Assembly: GCA_035771165.1 (NCBI GenBank) | Contig: JAWNZC010000306.1 | Span: 62,001-126,000 of the forward strand | Source of the DNA: Paragorgia papillata | Taxonomy: Eukaryota; Cnidaria; Anthozoa; Scleralcyonacea; Coralliidae | Reading direction: 5' to 3' | Length of the DNA: 64,000 nucleotides | In this document: positions 1 through 11,762 of the stretch, piece after piece | How positions within the stretch are numbered: the stretch's first letter is position 1 | Layout of the letters: each line of letters opens with the position of its first letter | Translations under genes and position numbers: made by a program | The notes under the pieces: model-generated | Seen by the model: only the letters and a program-made list of their open reading frames with translations | Told to the model about the DNA's origin: nothing | Database searches by the model: none

Positions 1-3
1 TTT

Positions 4-804
4 ATGGAATGCATCAAATTTGTGTGTGAAAAAGATGAAAAGCAGGAAAAATGTGACTTTTGTTTTGCCTGGACTGGTTCTCCAGCCAAGAGAGTACCCC
101 AGCCTATCCCAGACCCAGACAAGCCATTCCATTACCTGCCTATGGCAATTACACCATCATGTACTGATAGTGGCAGTACAAGACCTGTAGATGATTGGCA
201 ACCAAGGGCAAACATTAAAAAGCAGTTTCACAATGGTGCAATATCCTTGCAAAAACAAGATGAAATCACAAGATTGTCTGAAAAATTCTATGTTAAAAGA
301 GAGTATGTTGTTGCATCCATTGAACACCTTACAAACCTCCAGTCAGCAAAGAACATTCGTACTAAAACCAGAGGAGAAGAGCAGAGACAAAGGAAAGAAA
401 AAGAATACAATGAGTATGACTGGTTGAACTTGGTATTAGAAGGAGAACTTAATAAACTTAAGGTATATGAATTGAATAAGTACATTGATGAAAACAAGTT
501 AAGTAAGAAGGGAAAGAAAAAAGATAAACTAAGTGCAATTACTGCAGACGTTCTACGCAAGAGTCATACTAGATCCGTAGAAGAAGTTTTGAAGCAGCAG
601 CAAGTAGACCATGAAGGAAGCAGTGAATTGGAAAGTGAAGGGGAAAGTGAGCAGGACATTATTTTAGAGGAGTTTGGGACAGAAAGCGAACCTGATGTTG
701 AATCTGACAGTGAACAGCCGCAAACTATTGATCCATTTCCTCTTATTGTCCAAACTCGTTTTGGACGGTATGCTGGAAATTGGGCATTATCAGTATTGAA
801 ATGA
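4..804 (+). CDS. SAP-like protein with acidic tail, probably transposon-associated
   Basis: Open frame of 266 aa; its 5' end is close to the window edge, so the true protein may begin upstream. Near the N-terminus there is a CDFC pair and a proline-rich stretch. A lysine/leucine-rich segment at about residues 150-190 (KVYELNKYID pattern followed by KKGKKKDKL) resembles a SAP-type DNA-binding helix pair. The C-terminus is strongly acidic and ends in TRFGRYAGNW, a basic/aromatic motif I associate with proteins carried by animal DNA transposons. No catalytic motif is visible. It lies just upstream of SWIM/YqaJ fragments on the same strand and could belong to the same element. The frame is seen directly; the transposon link is inference. 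Confidence 0.5.
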   Translation: MECIKFVCEKDEKQEKCDFCFAWTGSPAKRVPQPIPDPDKPFHYLPMAITPSCTDSGSTRPVDDWQPRANIKKQFHNGAISLQKQDEITRLSEKFYVKREYVVASIEHLTNLQSAKNIRTKTRGEEQRQRKEKEYNEYDWLNLVLEGELNKLKVYELNKYIDENKLSKKGKKKDKLSAITADVLRKSHTRSVEEVLKQQQVDHEGSSELESEGESEQDIILEEFGTESEPDVESDSEQPQTIDPFPLIVQTRFGRYAGNWALSVLK

Positions 805-1039
805 AGAGTCGTGAAACGGAAACTGGCAGGCATGGCAAGAAAGGTACACACTATTTGTAAAAAGTAACAAAATGCAACATTTCTGTGAGGGTTGGGTAAT
901 TATTTTTTTAAGTAAAAAATGGTGGGGTATTCCAAATTTCTGGTTTAAGTTCGGTTGGGTAGATGAATTTTGGGTGGTTAAAATAATTTCTCTTCGGCCC
1001 CAACCCTGGCTATAAATAATGACCGGTCCCTTATATACC

Positions 1040-2650
1040 ATTCTACCGATTACGACAAGCAAGGACTGGCGGCTTACAAATCCTTCGACGATTATCGTTT
1101 ATTTCAAGATGGTTACGTCGAGTCGTTGTTGACAAAAACCTTAACAAGCGAAGGCGTTCATCTGTATCTGGGTAAAGTACGACCAGCCGTGAAAGATAAG
1201 ACAGACGAAGGGAAGAACTTTTACGATCTTTGGTTTATTGTGGAGGGAAACGGTGTGAATAGAGGGAGTGTTTTGAAAGCCAGATGCACCTGCAAGGGAG
1301 GTCGTGACGGAGGCCGCAAGCACATCGCAGCTGCCATGTACTCGCTCGAAGACCTGCTTAACAGTCGTGACGAAGATAGCGTGACGAGCGGTCCGTTCCC
1401 ATGGGTAAAAATACCAACTTCCGATAGCAAGCCATGCGAAGTTAAATATCTAAAAATTAGGCACGCTTCGCCCTTAAAAAGAAAACGAAAGAATGGACAT
1501 GTCTGTTTAAAAGGGAAAAGAAGCAGGAGATCTAATCTGCCATTAAAAGAAAAAACAAAATCGAGATCGTATTTTGTGAAAATATCGATTTGGATGTTCG
1601 GCATGAACAAGATAGGAGTGCTCCTACGCATGAATCACTTTCATTGTTTACCCAGTCAGTATCTGCCAAATTCGTAAAAAAAACACCAACTATACTTCCT
1701 TTGATAAATAAAAAGTATGGGCCAAGAGAGTCTGATGACGAACAACCACCCTGGAAAGACCATGTTGAAAACCAAATCGAGGATGTTGGCATCATGAAGA
1801 CGAAGCTGTTGGAGTACACCAACAAAAGTGGCATTCATGGAGTGTTAGCTGACCTTGATGATGAGTCATTGTTTACCACATATGATGTGGAAAAAATCAG
1901 CAGTGCCACAGTAAAACAATGGAGATGCAGGGAGTGGTATATAAATAAGTCTGGATTTATCTCAGCTTCTAAGGCAAAACTATTTTTGGTACTCAATGCA
2001 AGATAGACAGAGGTCTAAAAAAAAGATACAAGCAAACTTGTGGAAGAGATTGTTAATCCAAAAATCCCAGCCATTTACCTTCTGTTCCTCACCAACCAGA
2101 AAACCCATGAGATTGGGGATTAAAGCATGAGCACAGTGCACGAGTAGCCTGTTCCAGGGTTGAGAGCAAGCATCACCAAAAATTAAAACTATTGTCAAAG
2201 GGGTTTTTAATATCCAGCAAGAAACCTTTCATTGGAGCTAGTGTTGACAATATCCGCACATGTACATGTGAAGAATGTGTTGAAGCTGCGGTTGAATATA
2301 GGTGTCCTTGGAAGCATAGGGATAAACCACCTAAAGAAGCTTTCTTGACTCCTGAAGTTGGTGGACAACAACATGGAAGCATATTTTCTTTAAAACGTGG
2401 CTCCAAATACTATATTCAAGTGCAGCTCCAAATGTTTGTTTGTAACCTATTGTTGTCTTACCTAGTTGTTTGGACTAAGCTTGGTGTTTTTGTAACTGAA
2501 GTCCCGTTTGACAGTTTATTCATACAGTCAGTGGTGGACAAACTCCAAATATTCTGGACAGCACATGTTCTACCATTTATGCTGCAGCAGTTAACTGAAC
2601 TTGAATGGAAAAAAGGTAAATTTACAATTAAAATTTTTTTATTATAGCAA
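1040..2650 (+). pseudogene. Degraded SWIM zinc finger / YqaJ-type nuclease protein
   Basis: Three plus-strand segments in different frames look like one broken protein. Segment 1 (about 1040-1600) holds a SWIM-type finger, CTCKGGRDGGRKH, followed by an alpha-helical stretch and a lysine-rich tail. Segment 2 (about 1590-2006) has a WRCREWYINKSGFISASKAK stretch resembling the N-terminal substrate region of YqaJ exonucleases. Segment 3 (about 2192-2647) has FIGASVDN, then EYRCPW in place of the usual E-x-K-C-P, then YYIQVQLQM, which together match the PD-(D/E)xK-like YqaJ core. Stops and frame changes separate the pieces. SWIM plus YqaJ proteins accompany IS4/ISL2EU-type transposons, and a DDE transposase lies just downstream on the other strand. 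Confidence 0.6.
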
Positions 2651-2765
2651 CACTGTTTTGTGTCAGTCTATTTTATTTTATTTATTTTAATTTTATATTA
2701 AATATTTTAGTATTTTGTACATGCATATACACTAGTTATATTTAACTAATGTATATATTTATTAT

Positions 2766-3176
2766 TTGTACTCTGTAGACAGAAATGACCAAAGTCCAAG
2801 AAAAAATATCAACTATACAAGTCCAACAAAAATTATCAAAGTCCAACAAGCTAAAGTCCACCAGAAGGACAACCCTCTTGCACCACCAACGGAGACACAA
2901 TGTGTATATGTGGGTGGGCTAAACATCTACCAGAAGTGTATAGATGGTCTTTTACCTGGTTCAATGGTGAATGACAACATTGTTGAACTACTGATATGGT
3001 GAGATAATAATTAATATATATAATGGTTTATCAAAAAGTGTTATAAACATGTCTAAAATGTCTCTTAAACTGTCAAAGTCATAAAATATTAATTTGTTTA
3101 TCTACAGGGAACTGTGCTGCCACTTTCCAGTAATAAGTTCATTTTTTTACACGGTAGGTACTAAGTGGTGGCCAAG
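2766..3176 (+). pseudogene. Ulp1-like protease N-terminal fragment
   Basis: The frame ending near 3002 carries LLPGSMVNDNIVELLIW, which matches the start of the Ulp1/SENP cysteine protease fold (the conserved asparagine-rich 'LNDxxI' region). A following exon-like piece after a TCTACAG acceptor near 3107 continues in the expected way (ELCCHFPVISSFFYT). The catalytic His, Asp and Cys would lie further downstream and are absent, because the sequence runs into the reverse-strand transposase near 3139-3176. This is therefore a truncated fragment, probably interrupted by another insertion. Ulp1-like domains are often found on animal DNA transposons. Confidence 0.5.
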
Positions 3177-4040
3177 AAACCAAGAAACCAACTCGAGGTT
3201 GTGCTATCCTTGTGGCATTGGAAGATTTGGCAGAAATTTTACCCTTTTTCATTAAGGGTGGTGCAAGTAGCCTTGTGTGACGAAGAGCCAGAAGATCCTG
3301 GATATTGCATCCTTTGTCAGCCATAACATCACCAGGGTTTAACTGCTCCAAGAAACCACACCTTTTCACAATTTCTTTATCACTAATACTGCCACTAAAA
3401 AGTTGGGATACAAAGTTCAAATGAGGAATAGGTGATCCATACCAGAAACAATTTAAAAGTGTTTCTTGATTTGTAACTGCTGTAAGTTGACCTTTGGGAT
3501 GCTATTCTGAATGGCTTTTCAATGTAGAACTCTGTGCAGTCGATAATACCACGTAAATTATTAATTTCTCTGAAGGGCTTGGGTAGTCGTATACCAGACA
3601 TTTCTTCTACAGTTGAAAATGTAATAAGAAAGGACAGCTCTTCTTTTAAAAACAACAACCATGAAATGAAACACTTGCTTGCTGTCCCAGGAGAAATTCC
3701 AAAAAGATCAGCAAGCATGACAATACTTGGTTTTCGTCTCAACCTGACAAGGGTCATTATCAGCTGTTCCAGGATGGTCATCTTATTAAAGCTGTATTTG
3801 TGCTGAAAAATTAAAGACAGACTGCATGATTGACCAAGAAATAAATCTACACACAACAGAAATAAAGCAATATAATAAATATAATATATACTGTACACAA
3901 TTAAAATTAATATATAATAAATAAACCTTTAAATATCGATTGTCATTCCTTGAACACATAATATTTCTTGTTGCTTTGGACCCTCTCCATGTATGCATTC
4001 GAGCTGCTTTTTCTTTAACCAAATTGTACAAAGCAAACAA
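3139..4040 (-). pseudogene. DDE_4-type (IS4/ISL2EU or Harbinger-like) transposase, frameshifted
   Basis: Read leftward. The N-terminal part (about 3790-3480) has a helix-turn-helix (LADLFGISPGTASKCF) and then IIDCTEFYIEKP with an SSYKSRNTFKLFL stretch, the usual first catalytic aspartate and YKxxNTxK signature of DDE_Tnp_4 transposases. The C-terminal part (3420-3139) in another frame has PGDVMADKGCNIQDLL, the second catalytic aspartate region, and a basic PPLMKKGKIS tail. At least one frameshift separates the halves near 3420, and an upstream basic exon-like piece lies at 3920-4040. Family membership is clear from motifs; the exact subfamily is not. Confidence 0.65.
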
Positions 4041-4057
4041 AACTTCGATTTCTAGGC

Positions 4058-5560
4058 CTAAAGTTGTAAAAAGTTTGTGATTTCCTTAGTAAAATCCATG
4101 GCATCTTTCATTATTTTATTGTCCTTGAACGTATCTGAACAAGCTAAATTTAAGCTGTGGCCATAGCAGTGAGTGTATAATGCCCTTTCTTCCTTGTCTC
4201 TAATTTGCTTTGCAACTCCATTGTGTGCCCCACTAAGAGTACTGGCACCATCATAACACTGCCCTCGAACTTTTTTGAAGGAAAGGTTCAGTCTAGTTAA
4301 GACATCATCAGTGACTTTTACTAAGGTATCAGCTTTGGTATCATTAATTTCATACAAGCCAATAAACTCTTCATGGACATCCAAATCATTGTCACAATGT
4401 CTGATAACAAGTACACATTGTTCCTTGTTGGATTCATCGGTAGTTTCATCAAGCATAATGGCTATAAATTCTGCATTTTTGAGCTGGGATGCAATTTCTC
4501 TTTGTACCTGCACAGACAACAGCTGTAGAAGTTCATTTTGGGTTTCATGACTGGTATAACTGTTTCTAGGTTTCTTGAGGTTTTGTGCAATTTCTGGGAC
4601 ATCTTCGCTTCTGAGCAAGACCATTTGGTGTAAATTAGATTCCTCCTTAGCAGCATTGTTGGTAAGAGCCAAACCCTGCCTCCCCAGGTATCTTGTAGTA
4701 GTCGGGGTTTTCATGAAACATTTCCTGTTTACTTCCTTCTGAGTTACCTGTGCTGTGTTCAGCTGTTCACTAATGTCTTTAGTTTCAACTGGAAGTTTTA
4801 TGACAACTGTGACAGCATCTGTATGACAGGCACTTGCTGCATGAAGTTTAAATTTCTGCAATGCTTTTTTCCAGTTCTTGAATCCTGTGGAAATTAAAGT
4901 TGTCTCGTTTTTTGGAGCATAGAGTTTCTTTTCCTTGCATGCTTTGACGCATGTGTGACAATAAACAACATCATTTTTTTCATCATAGTGAAGCCATGGG
5001 AATGTTTTAAACCATGAATATTGAAATTACCTTTGCCTGTAACCAAATTGTACAAGTGGAAATTTGAAGTCAGGATGGGGTTGATTTGGCTTCTCACAAA
5101 TATCAGGAAATCCTCCGGTTAGTTGAGTGTCATTCTCATTATTTAACTTTTCTTGCACCATTTGACTAAGACGTCTTACATTTTGCTCCCTTACCTTTGT
5201 TGTATGACCTTGGATGTTCGAGTCCACACCATTATGGTTTGTTATTGTCTTTTGCTCTAGGGGTGGTGTTTCTTCGAATTATTTCACTTCTTCTTCATCG
5301 CAATATTCAGCCACAGCAACTCTTATTCGCTTGCGTTCTTGCAATGGAGATTGACGACTTGATTCCACTGTTTGCTCACTTTCTTGCCGCTTTTCCCCAC
5401 GATCTACAGGCAGTAGTGGTTGTGTAGTGCTACTGCTATCTGCCTCTGCCTGATTTACATCTTTTACGGTGTTTGTTGTCGAACAAAAGAATTGCTTAAT
5501 TAGTCGTTGCTTGGGCATGATCGAAGTAAATTTTCTTTGACTTCGAAAATCTTCACCCAT
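4058..5560 (-). pseudogene. hAT transposase (ZMYM/TTF-type finger), frameshifted and truncated
   Basis: The intact block 4861-4058 (267 aa) holds FIAIMLDETTDESNKEQ, the first catalytic aspartate region of hAT transposases, and then VRGQCYDGASTLSG and YTHCYGHSLNLA, the second conserved block. Upstream pieces in other frames (about 5227-4860) give a TTF/BED-like cysteine-histidine finger, and 5560-5279 gives a basic/serine-rich N-terminus. At least two frame changes separate these. The C-terminal dimerisation region is missing: the frame stops right where the DDE_4 transposase region begins, suggesting truncation or nested insertion. Confidence 0.75.
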
Positions 5561-6564
5561 ACGTTGCTTAGCAACACTTTCCTAATCTAGCACCCAGACT
5601 CCTAGAGCAAGCCGACGGCGATCTTGGGCCCCCCCAATAATCAAAACGTAACTTCCTCCTTGCGTAAATCGCTATTACAAGTACCCCAAGCATATCTTTT
5701 AACCATTTTTCTCGGACCGCTTTACTATATCTGACTCATTAGATCTCGCGTTTGTTTGTCCGAAAACTTGTGGGTGTCACGTGGTACCCCCTGTGGTTTC
5801 TTACTGAAAAAAGGTGGATTGACCATCTATAGGCAAAAGGCAATCAAATTAAAAAGTTTAGGTCAACAAAGGAACTGCAAAAACATAGATTTAGGGGAAA
5901 ATAAAAATTATTTCACAGAGGTTACTTTATATAAACAAGCAAATCAACTGCATAAATTTATAATGGATTGAAATTACAAAGATTAGTGGCCAGCGGATTA
6001 GATATCAAGGGACCATTCCATTTAATATGCAACCCCTATATGAGCAGTTGAAAAATTGGAAAGTTGCTCGGCAACCTGTTTAGGATAAACAAGTGTTTGA
6101 TTGGCTATTTCACCAAACACGCATGCAATTTTTTATTACATGTAGTTCTTCTCAAACAAAATACACATTTGTTTATACAAATATCACTAAAACACAAAGA
6201 TATTGGGTAGTCATGGGGTATTTTTGTATATCCGTTCAGTCCACTTGCAAATTAAAATATTAAGAGTATCAAGAGAAGGATATACAATACCCCCCTGAAT
6301 GTACAAAACACTTTATTGACTGTAGAAGAGTGTATGTATAAAATGAAATTAATGCCCCAAGCTGCAATCTCATTACTTTATGACATTTTAACTTGTTTTT
6401 CATTACCATTCAAGCCATTTTTAAACCTGCAGGTCTTTAATTTCTTCCTTCTTTATAATATTTTTTTCACTAGAAATTGTCAGTTGTTAAAAAAGCGTGT
6501 ACATATTTAGTTACCTGACAATTTTGAGAAATTGTGACTGTCATCATCACTGGATAATTGTAAT
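5561..6564. other. Intergenic, no supported gene
   Basis: The first 100 bases are GC-richer and may be the 5' flank of the hAT element; the rest is AT-rich. Short open frames here (for example 5756-5971 and 6316-6510) have no recognisable motif or codon pattern, so I do not call them. Confidence 0.5.
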
Positions 6565-7029
6565 TCATCTCGTCTTCGACGTAATACCAAGTATGCGTGC
6601 AATTTTAGCCCAGGAGAAGTGCAATTCACGAAGAAATTCTATCTGCTGACATTGGACAATTAGCGCTGGTCGTCCACGACCTCGCACAGTAGCAGTAGAG
6701 CACGTAAACGATATTTGTCTGTTTTCAGATCTCTGCTGTAGACGGACGATTGTTTGAAGAATTATCCTTGTTTGGCTTAGGACGGTTGCCAATATGACCT
6801 TAAAGTCTTGGAGTACAGTATCCTGTGTTTGCCCAATATTAGCGAGCAACAACTGTAAAGAACCAATTGCGTCTTCCAGGTGAGATCTTGTTGTTTCGAG
6901 GTACTCTGACTCCAGTTCCTGTACGTTTATGTGTTCAATTTGAATGAAGAGCGATCTGAGAGATTCTATGAAGTTACTTAATCCTATTTCATTACGTTCT
7001 CTGCCTACATGCCTTCGCCGTGCCGACAT
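6565..7029 (-). CDS. N-terminal fragment of integrase-type transposon protein with helix-turn-helix
   Basis: Open frame of 154 aa. The first half is helical with leucine-rich stretches. The C-terminal part has a basic GRGRPALIV linker followed by IEFLRELHFSWAKIARILGI, a helix-turn-helix pattern found at the front of many animal retroviral-integrase-core transposon proteins ('GRPxxxIxxxQLxxLxxLxFxWxxIAxxLGVS'). The catalytic integrase core expected downstream is absent; a stop follows the helix-turn-helix. It is therefore a 5' remnant. The motif is seen directly and the family link is from general knowledge. Confidence 0.55.
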   Translation of the reverse strand: MSARRRHVGRERNEIGLSNFIESLRSLFIQIEHINVQELESEYLETTRSHLEDAIGSLQLLLANIGQTQDTVLQDFKVILATVLSQTRIILQTIVRLQQRSENRQISFTCSTATVRGRGRPALIVQCQQIEFLRELHFSWAKIARILGITSKTR

Positions 7030-7084
7030 GTTGGATATTATAAAATGTTGGCGGGACGCAAGAGCATTGTATTGTAGACTTTGT

Positions 7085-7207
7085 AGAACTGAATTTTAAT
7101 TAGAACGGGGAAAAACCCTCTAAATTTGAATTAGAACGGGGAAAAACCCCTCTGAATTTTAATTAAAACGGGGAAAAAACCTCTGAATTTTAATTAGAAC
7201 GAAAAAA
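7085..7207. repeat. Short tandem repeat, ~38 bp unit, about 3.5 copies
   Basis: A unit containing TGAATTTTAATTAGAACGGG then GAAAAACCCCTC recurs imperfectly three to four times. It lies immediately 5' of the integrase-type fragment. Confidence 0.8.
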
Positions 7208-7803
7208 AAAGACTATAGAACAGATATTTAGAAACTCAGAGAATGTATAATAAAATACAAACAGAAAGAATATTTCAAACTGAGAATGTATTTGTTACAT
7301 TTGCCATCCAAAAATAAACTTATAGAACGAAAATATGTAACATAGCATAAATATAAATATGATAGAACGAATAATAAATAATACAATATATATATATATA
7401 TATATATATCAATCATATACAAATACTTCAATCTACAGACACGGTGTTTCGCTGTACTACAGCTCATCAGTGTAGCTTGGAACAATCTGAATGAATTTCA
7501 TCAATTACTTATACACATGCAATCGTTGGTGACAACCGCATGTGGGACAGCACCGGTGAAGTACATTCGGATAGCGCGAAGTGCGCATGGGCCCGGAGTG
7601 CTCAAACTTCCACAAAGGTAGTGAGCATTGCATTATTGCTAATAGGTACCCACGGCAACTTCACATAGTGCTATATATATATTGATCCACACATTCAATT
7701 AACTGTGGTCGTGTAACCTGCTATATTCGACATGTTTTCTACAACCCGCAGTTCCAAAAGTTATTGACACCCCCTTGATGCCGCCATATTGACACAGAAA
7801 TCT
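7208..7803. other. Intergenic with (TA)n microsatellite
   Basis: AT-rich with an (AT)n run at about 7385-7410. Nothing else in it is supported as a gene or RNA. Confidence 0.6.
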
Positions 7804-7805
7804 GG

Positions 7806-7872
7806 CAGAGGTTCTTTTTTCGCTTTCTCTTTCGCTATCCGCCCCCACTCCTTATGTCGAAAGAACCTCTGT
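7806..7872. repeat. Inverted repeat (CAGAGGTTCTTT...)
   Basis: CAGAGGTTCTTT near 7809-7820 is repeated in reverse complement as AAAGAACCTCTG near 7859-7870 with a pyrimidine-rich spacer. It lies just 5' of the multi-exon gene and could be a transposon terminal or subterminal repeat. Alternatively it may simply be a promoter-proximal palindrome. Confidence 0.5.
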
Positions 7873-7961
7873 GAGGTATTGCTTCGGTCAATATTTGGTC
7901 AAAAGCCAACAAAAGAACCAAACGCATCGTGACGTTAAAAAGCCTGGTACAAAGTGACAAA

Positions 7962-10900
7962 ATGGCAGACCATAACAATAGTTCTAAACGACCATTTACC
8001 CCATTTAGAGTACAATCTTCCGAAAATTAAAAGTAGCAGGAGGAGATCTTTTGTTAGGAAAAATACAGACGATATTGTTGCACCAAGCTCGACGCCAGGT
8101 GAGATGAAAAATTTAAAAATTGTCTTTGAAAATGTCAGTTCATAGTATTGTGAGCTGGCTTGTTTCAGTGGTCCTGCTTAGTGTTTCGGATTTTCTAAGA
8201 CTACTGTAGTGTCAGTGGGTTGAAAGTGCGACAAGTATTTTTGCATTTCATAGCAATGTTCTAGTGGCATAAATTACTGTGGAATTATAGCTTGTGGTAG
8301 GTTCAAGTGGGTACAGTTCCGAAGCAGTATGTATATATATATAGTTTGCTTAGGTTTGTATTTCTTGTCTGCAGGTGTGTGCTTTGAACATGAAGAATTA
8401 ATAGATGTAGGTCAATCTGGAGATGAAGATGTAACTGATACTGAAGAGGTATACAGTATTAATAGTAAAATGAATGAATGAGAATGAAGTTCTACTTATT
8501 TTTAATGTGTTTTTTTTTTGTGCTTTAAATATTCTTTTTTTAAATATTGTAAGCCCCTTTCTATTAAGCCCCCCCCCCTCCCTATCTAAGGTCAAAAATT
8601 AAATAAATCCCTAGGGGTTTGTACATGTACAGTAAATAATTTATTTTAAAATGTTCCTTGACTAGTAAGACTCTTAGAAAATAAGTTCAGAAAAAATTGT
8701 TTTCCCCAAAATATATGCCCAAGCTTTGGGGGGCATTTGCAGTATGGTGTGTAGTACATGTATTAACACTGGAAATTTACTTGTTTATTTTTTTCAATAA
8801 CTTGAATAGAACTGGAGAGCTGTTGGATGAACAATGTGTTGGTAAAATATTATCAACTGATGCCTACCTTGCAGAGATATACAAAGCAAGTGCATTGGTG
8901 TGTCTGTTGATTCTGTTTCAATGACATTTGCCATTCAGGATTTTGATCAGACTAAGGGGCACCTGAAAGTAATTACATGTACAGTGCATTATTTTAGGCC
9001 AATTAATATAAGACCTAAGAATATAGTGTATATAAATTTAGCTGTATTTAAAGTATTTGGTGAGCAGCTACTGTACTGTAGTGTTCATACAGTATTAGAT
9101 GCTCTCACCACTAATCAACTGCCAATTGAAGCTTGGATCATTGAGAGTGTTTCATTTCTGTTTAGGGCTTGAAACTTATAAATAATTATATTTATACCGG
9201 TATATATATATGTTATACAAAAATTGTATTTTTTTCTATTTTAGGAAAAGAGTTTTTTATTAGTACAACGAACTCTACATCATTTCACAGGACCAGAAGA
9301 ATTATCCTGGGTGGTATATGTGTTCCTGTAATTCTAATTCAAAAGCTTTCCTTCTTTCACTCAGTACTAATGTGCGTGGTACATGTGATGTATATAGCAT
9401 TTTGAGTACAATGTGAATATTTGTGTCATAGTCTACCATATAATCATGTGTATCACACTTGATATAGTATATTACAGTGTACAGTATAATTAATTACGTA
9501 CAGTACTGTATATATATACATGTATGATCTTATGTTTATATACATGTATAGACTATAGACCTTATTCAAAAATTGGCAATGAATTAAAATTATTTTAATA
9601 TATACAGTACATATAAAGTAGCCCTTATGAACTCGTTTTCATGTGGGTAATTCAAAAGAATTTGTACTTTAAAACGCGGTCATAAGGGCTAATTATATGC
9701 GCATAAAAGAATTCTAATTCGGCAGCCATTTTTGTATAAGGTATACAGTATGTTATGTTTAGAATACATGTATGCAATCAATCACCTTTTCATACTACCA
9801 GGCAGTAATTGTAAATGCATGTTATTATTTGTTATACAAATAATAAACTTACCTAAAGTATTTATAAACCACAGTTTGTATAAGTTATAGTACTACTACA
9901 GCAACATACTTAATCCACACATGAAAGTTTAGTATACATTATACTGTACTGTATACAGTATACACCAGGTTTAGGTACATTGTATAATATACAGTATATA
10001 TTAGTTGATTGTTTGTACTTTGAAATTTAATAACTATTGGATGTAATATTTTTATATACTTCAATTTTCAGAACTTAATGCAAAATCTGTTCCATGTCAG
10101 CATTGCATTGTTATGGAAAAGGCCCTTAATGCCATTGAGTTAGTAGATGGTACACTGCCAGAGGACTTTGTTGGTAATGTTTAAAATGTTTAGTTGCCAC
10201 AAGATTTTGGACTGCAGTTGAAGCAGTCAATAATATTAATATTATTAAATTTTCAATGATTGTTCTTATTTTGTTTATCTAGGAAATGTGCCAGTTATCC
10301 TAGATCATGATTACACTGTATGTACTATAGTTACATGTATATATTAAATACTTCAGTACTTAGGTTGTGAAAAACAGGGCCGGATTAGAGCTGTGTGGGC
10401 CCCAAGCATATTTTCAGTGTGGGACCCCTTGAACCCCCCCCTGAGTCTCGAGCCCTTGCAGAACAAAAATTTGTGCAATCAGAAAGCACTGGGGCCCCCA
10501 AAAGCTTGGGGCCCACGGCATATGCTGCTTTTGCCACATTAATCTGCCGTACTGTACATAGGCATGGGCTATACGCTGAAGGCCAGACAGATATACCGAG
10601 ATACCTAGCCATACATGATTCTATCGAAGGTATAAAAAATTTTATTTTGCTCTAAAAAAATTTTTATGAACTGTTTTTTGGACCCCCTAAAGATTGGCGG
10701 CCCCTGGCTGCAGCCCAGTCAGCCCCCCCTTTAATCCTCCCCTGGTGAAAAATTACAAGTTAGATATAATTAATTATATAGATCATCATAAAAATATAAT
10801 ATATAATAAATTATAAGAATAGTTTGACAAACATGCTTAAGTGAACAAAACTGATGCCATTTATGCACAGTGCTACAGTACAGTATATGTATATGCTACA

Positions 10901-11691
10901 CTGTACATGTACATAGCTGGATCTGAAAATTATTTTTAAATAATTAGAGCTGCTAATCTGAATTAATTTATTAATAGAAAAACTACACTGAAAATTTAAA
11001 TACAGCTATAAACCAAAAGAAATACTGTATTTGAGCAGTATTTGTCAGGAAAAGACAATAATATTGCATAATATTTTCTTCTTCACTTGATACAGTAGGT
11101 CTACTTGTTCAGCTTTCTGACTATGTAGTACATTCATTTCCCACAAAAATATCATATTAAATTAATGCTATAAATTAATACTATAACAGGTGTATTTTTC
11201 TTTCGACAGGATAAAACTAACATATATGAACTACCTTCTTGCAAAAATGTTGTTTGCTGCTACATTGATGGAAGCTATGGTTTTGTTGGAGCTGATGATG
11301 TTGGCTTTAAATGTTTATCTTGTGTTTATGATACCCATAACTGTGTGCACAGGATTGAAGAAGAGGAAGAAATGGTCCCGGAGTTTTTCTGTAACATTAT
11401 TCCTCATCAAATTCAAAGACGTGATAATGCAAAGCCGTATTGTTTTTGCATTGAAAAATTGTGTTACAAGACCCCTGTAGAAATTCAAGTAGCGCTGTAT
11501 AATGGAATGAAGTCAATTTTACCATGGGTGAATGATTTGTATGAAGTCATGCCGGAAGACGTTACTCCGCTAAAAAGTTTATGTCCATCTTGTTCATCTG
11601 TATGGTCTTTAAGTGATCCAAGAGAAAAGGGGTGGATAATTGGTCAAAATATTCCTTTGTTTACACTAAAAGATGTATTACCATGTTCAGG
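7962..11691 (+). CDS. Probable multi-exon cysteine-rich protein (host or transposon-carried)
   Basis: Several exon-like pieces with splice signals lie in order. A first exon ends at about 8090 (CCAG|GTGAG). The second is 8375-8448 after TCTGCAG and before GTATAC, acidic, and phase-compatible with the first. Others lie near 8818-8901, 9245-9310 (after CTATTTTAG), 10072-10172 (after TTTTCAG, with an HCIVMEKAL stretch) and about 10283-10320. The last and longest is 11211-11691, after TTCGACAG and before CAG|GTATGC. It holds many CxxC and CC pairs (SCKNVVCCYIDGSYGFVG, KCLSCVYDTHNC, LCPSCSSVW). The pairs suggest metal-binding clusters such as those beside KDZ-type transposases, but I do not recognise the family. 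The start is uncertain: the first ATG frame closes after 22 codons. The introns are AT-rich and one holds a MITE. The 3' end is lost at the minisatellite. Confidence 0.4.
10375..10744. mobile_element. hAT-type MITE with 8-bp target duplication
   Basis: The element begins CAGGGCCGGATTAGAG and ends with the near reverse complement (CTTTAATCCTCCCCTG). It is flanked on both sides by the same eight bases, GTGAAAAA (10367-10374 and 10745-10752). Terminal inverted repeats starting CAGGG plus an 8-bp duplication are diagnostic of hAT-superfamily insertion. The 370-bp body has GC-rich GGGGCCCC blocks and no coding capacity I would accept, so it is a non-autonomous copy. It sits inside an intron of the multi-exon gene. 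Confidence 0.85.
10753..11190. other. AT-rich intron-like sequence, nothing else seen
   Basis: Low-complexity AT-rich DNA between the MITE and the long cysteine-rich exon. No open frame or repeat worth naming. Confidence 0.5.
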
Positions 11692-11762
11692 TATGCTGCA
11701 GCAAAATCAATACATTTATTAACGTGTGCAAAACAATACCAATTGTTCTACATTTATATTTT

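Noticed and set aside
10385..10655. Short frames of 75-86 codons on both strands within the MITE
   Set aside because: They lie wholly inside the non-autonomous hAT element and show no motif.
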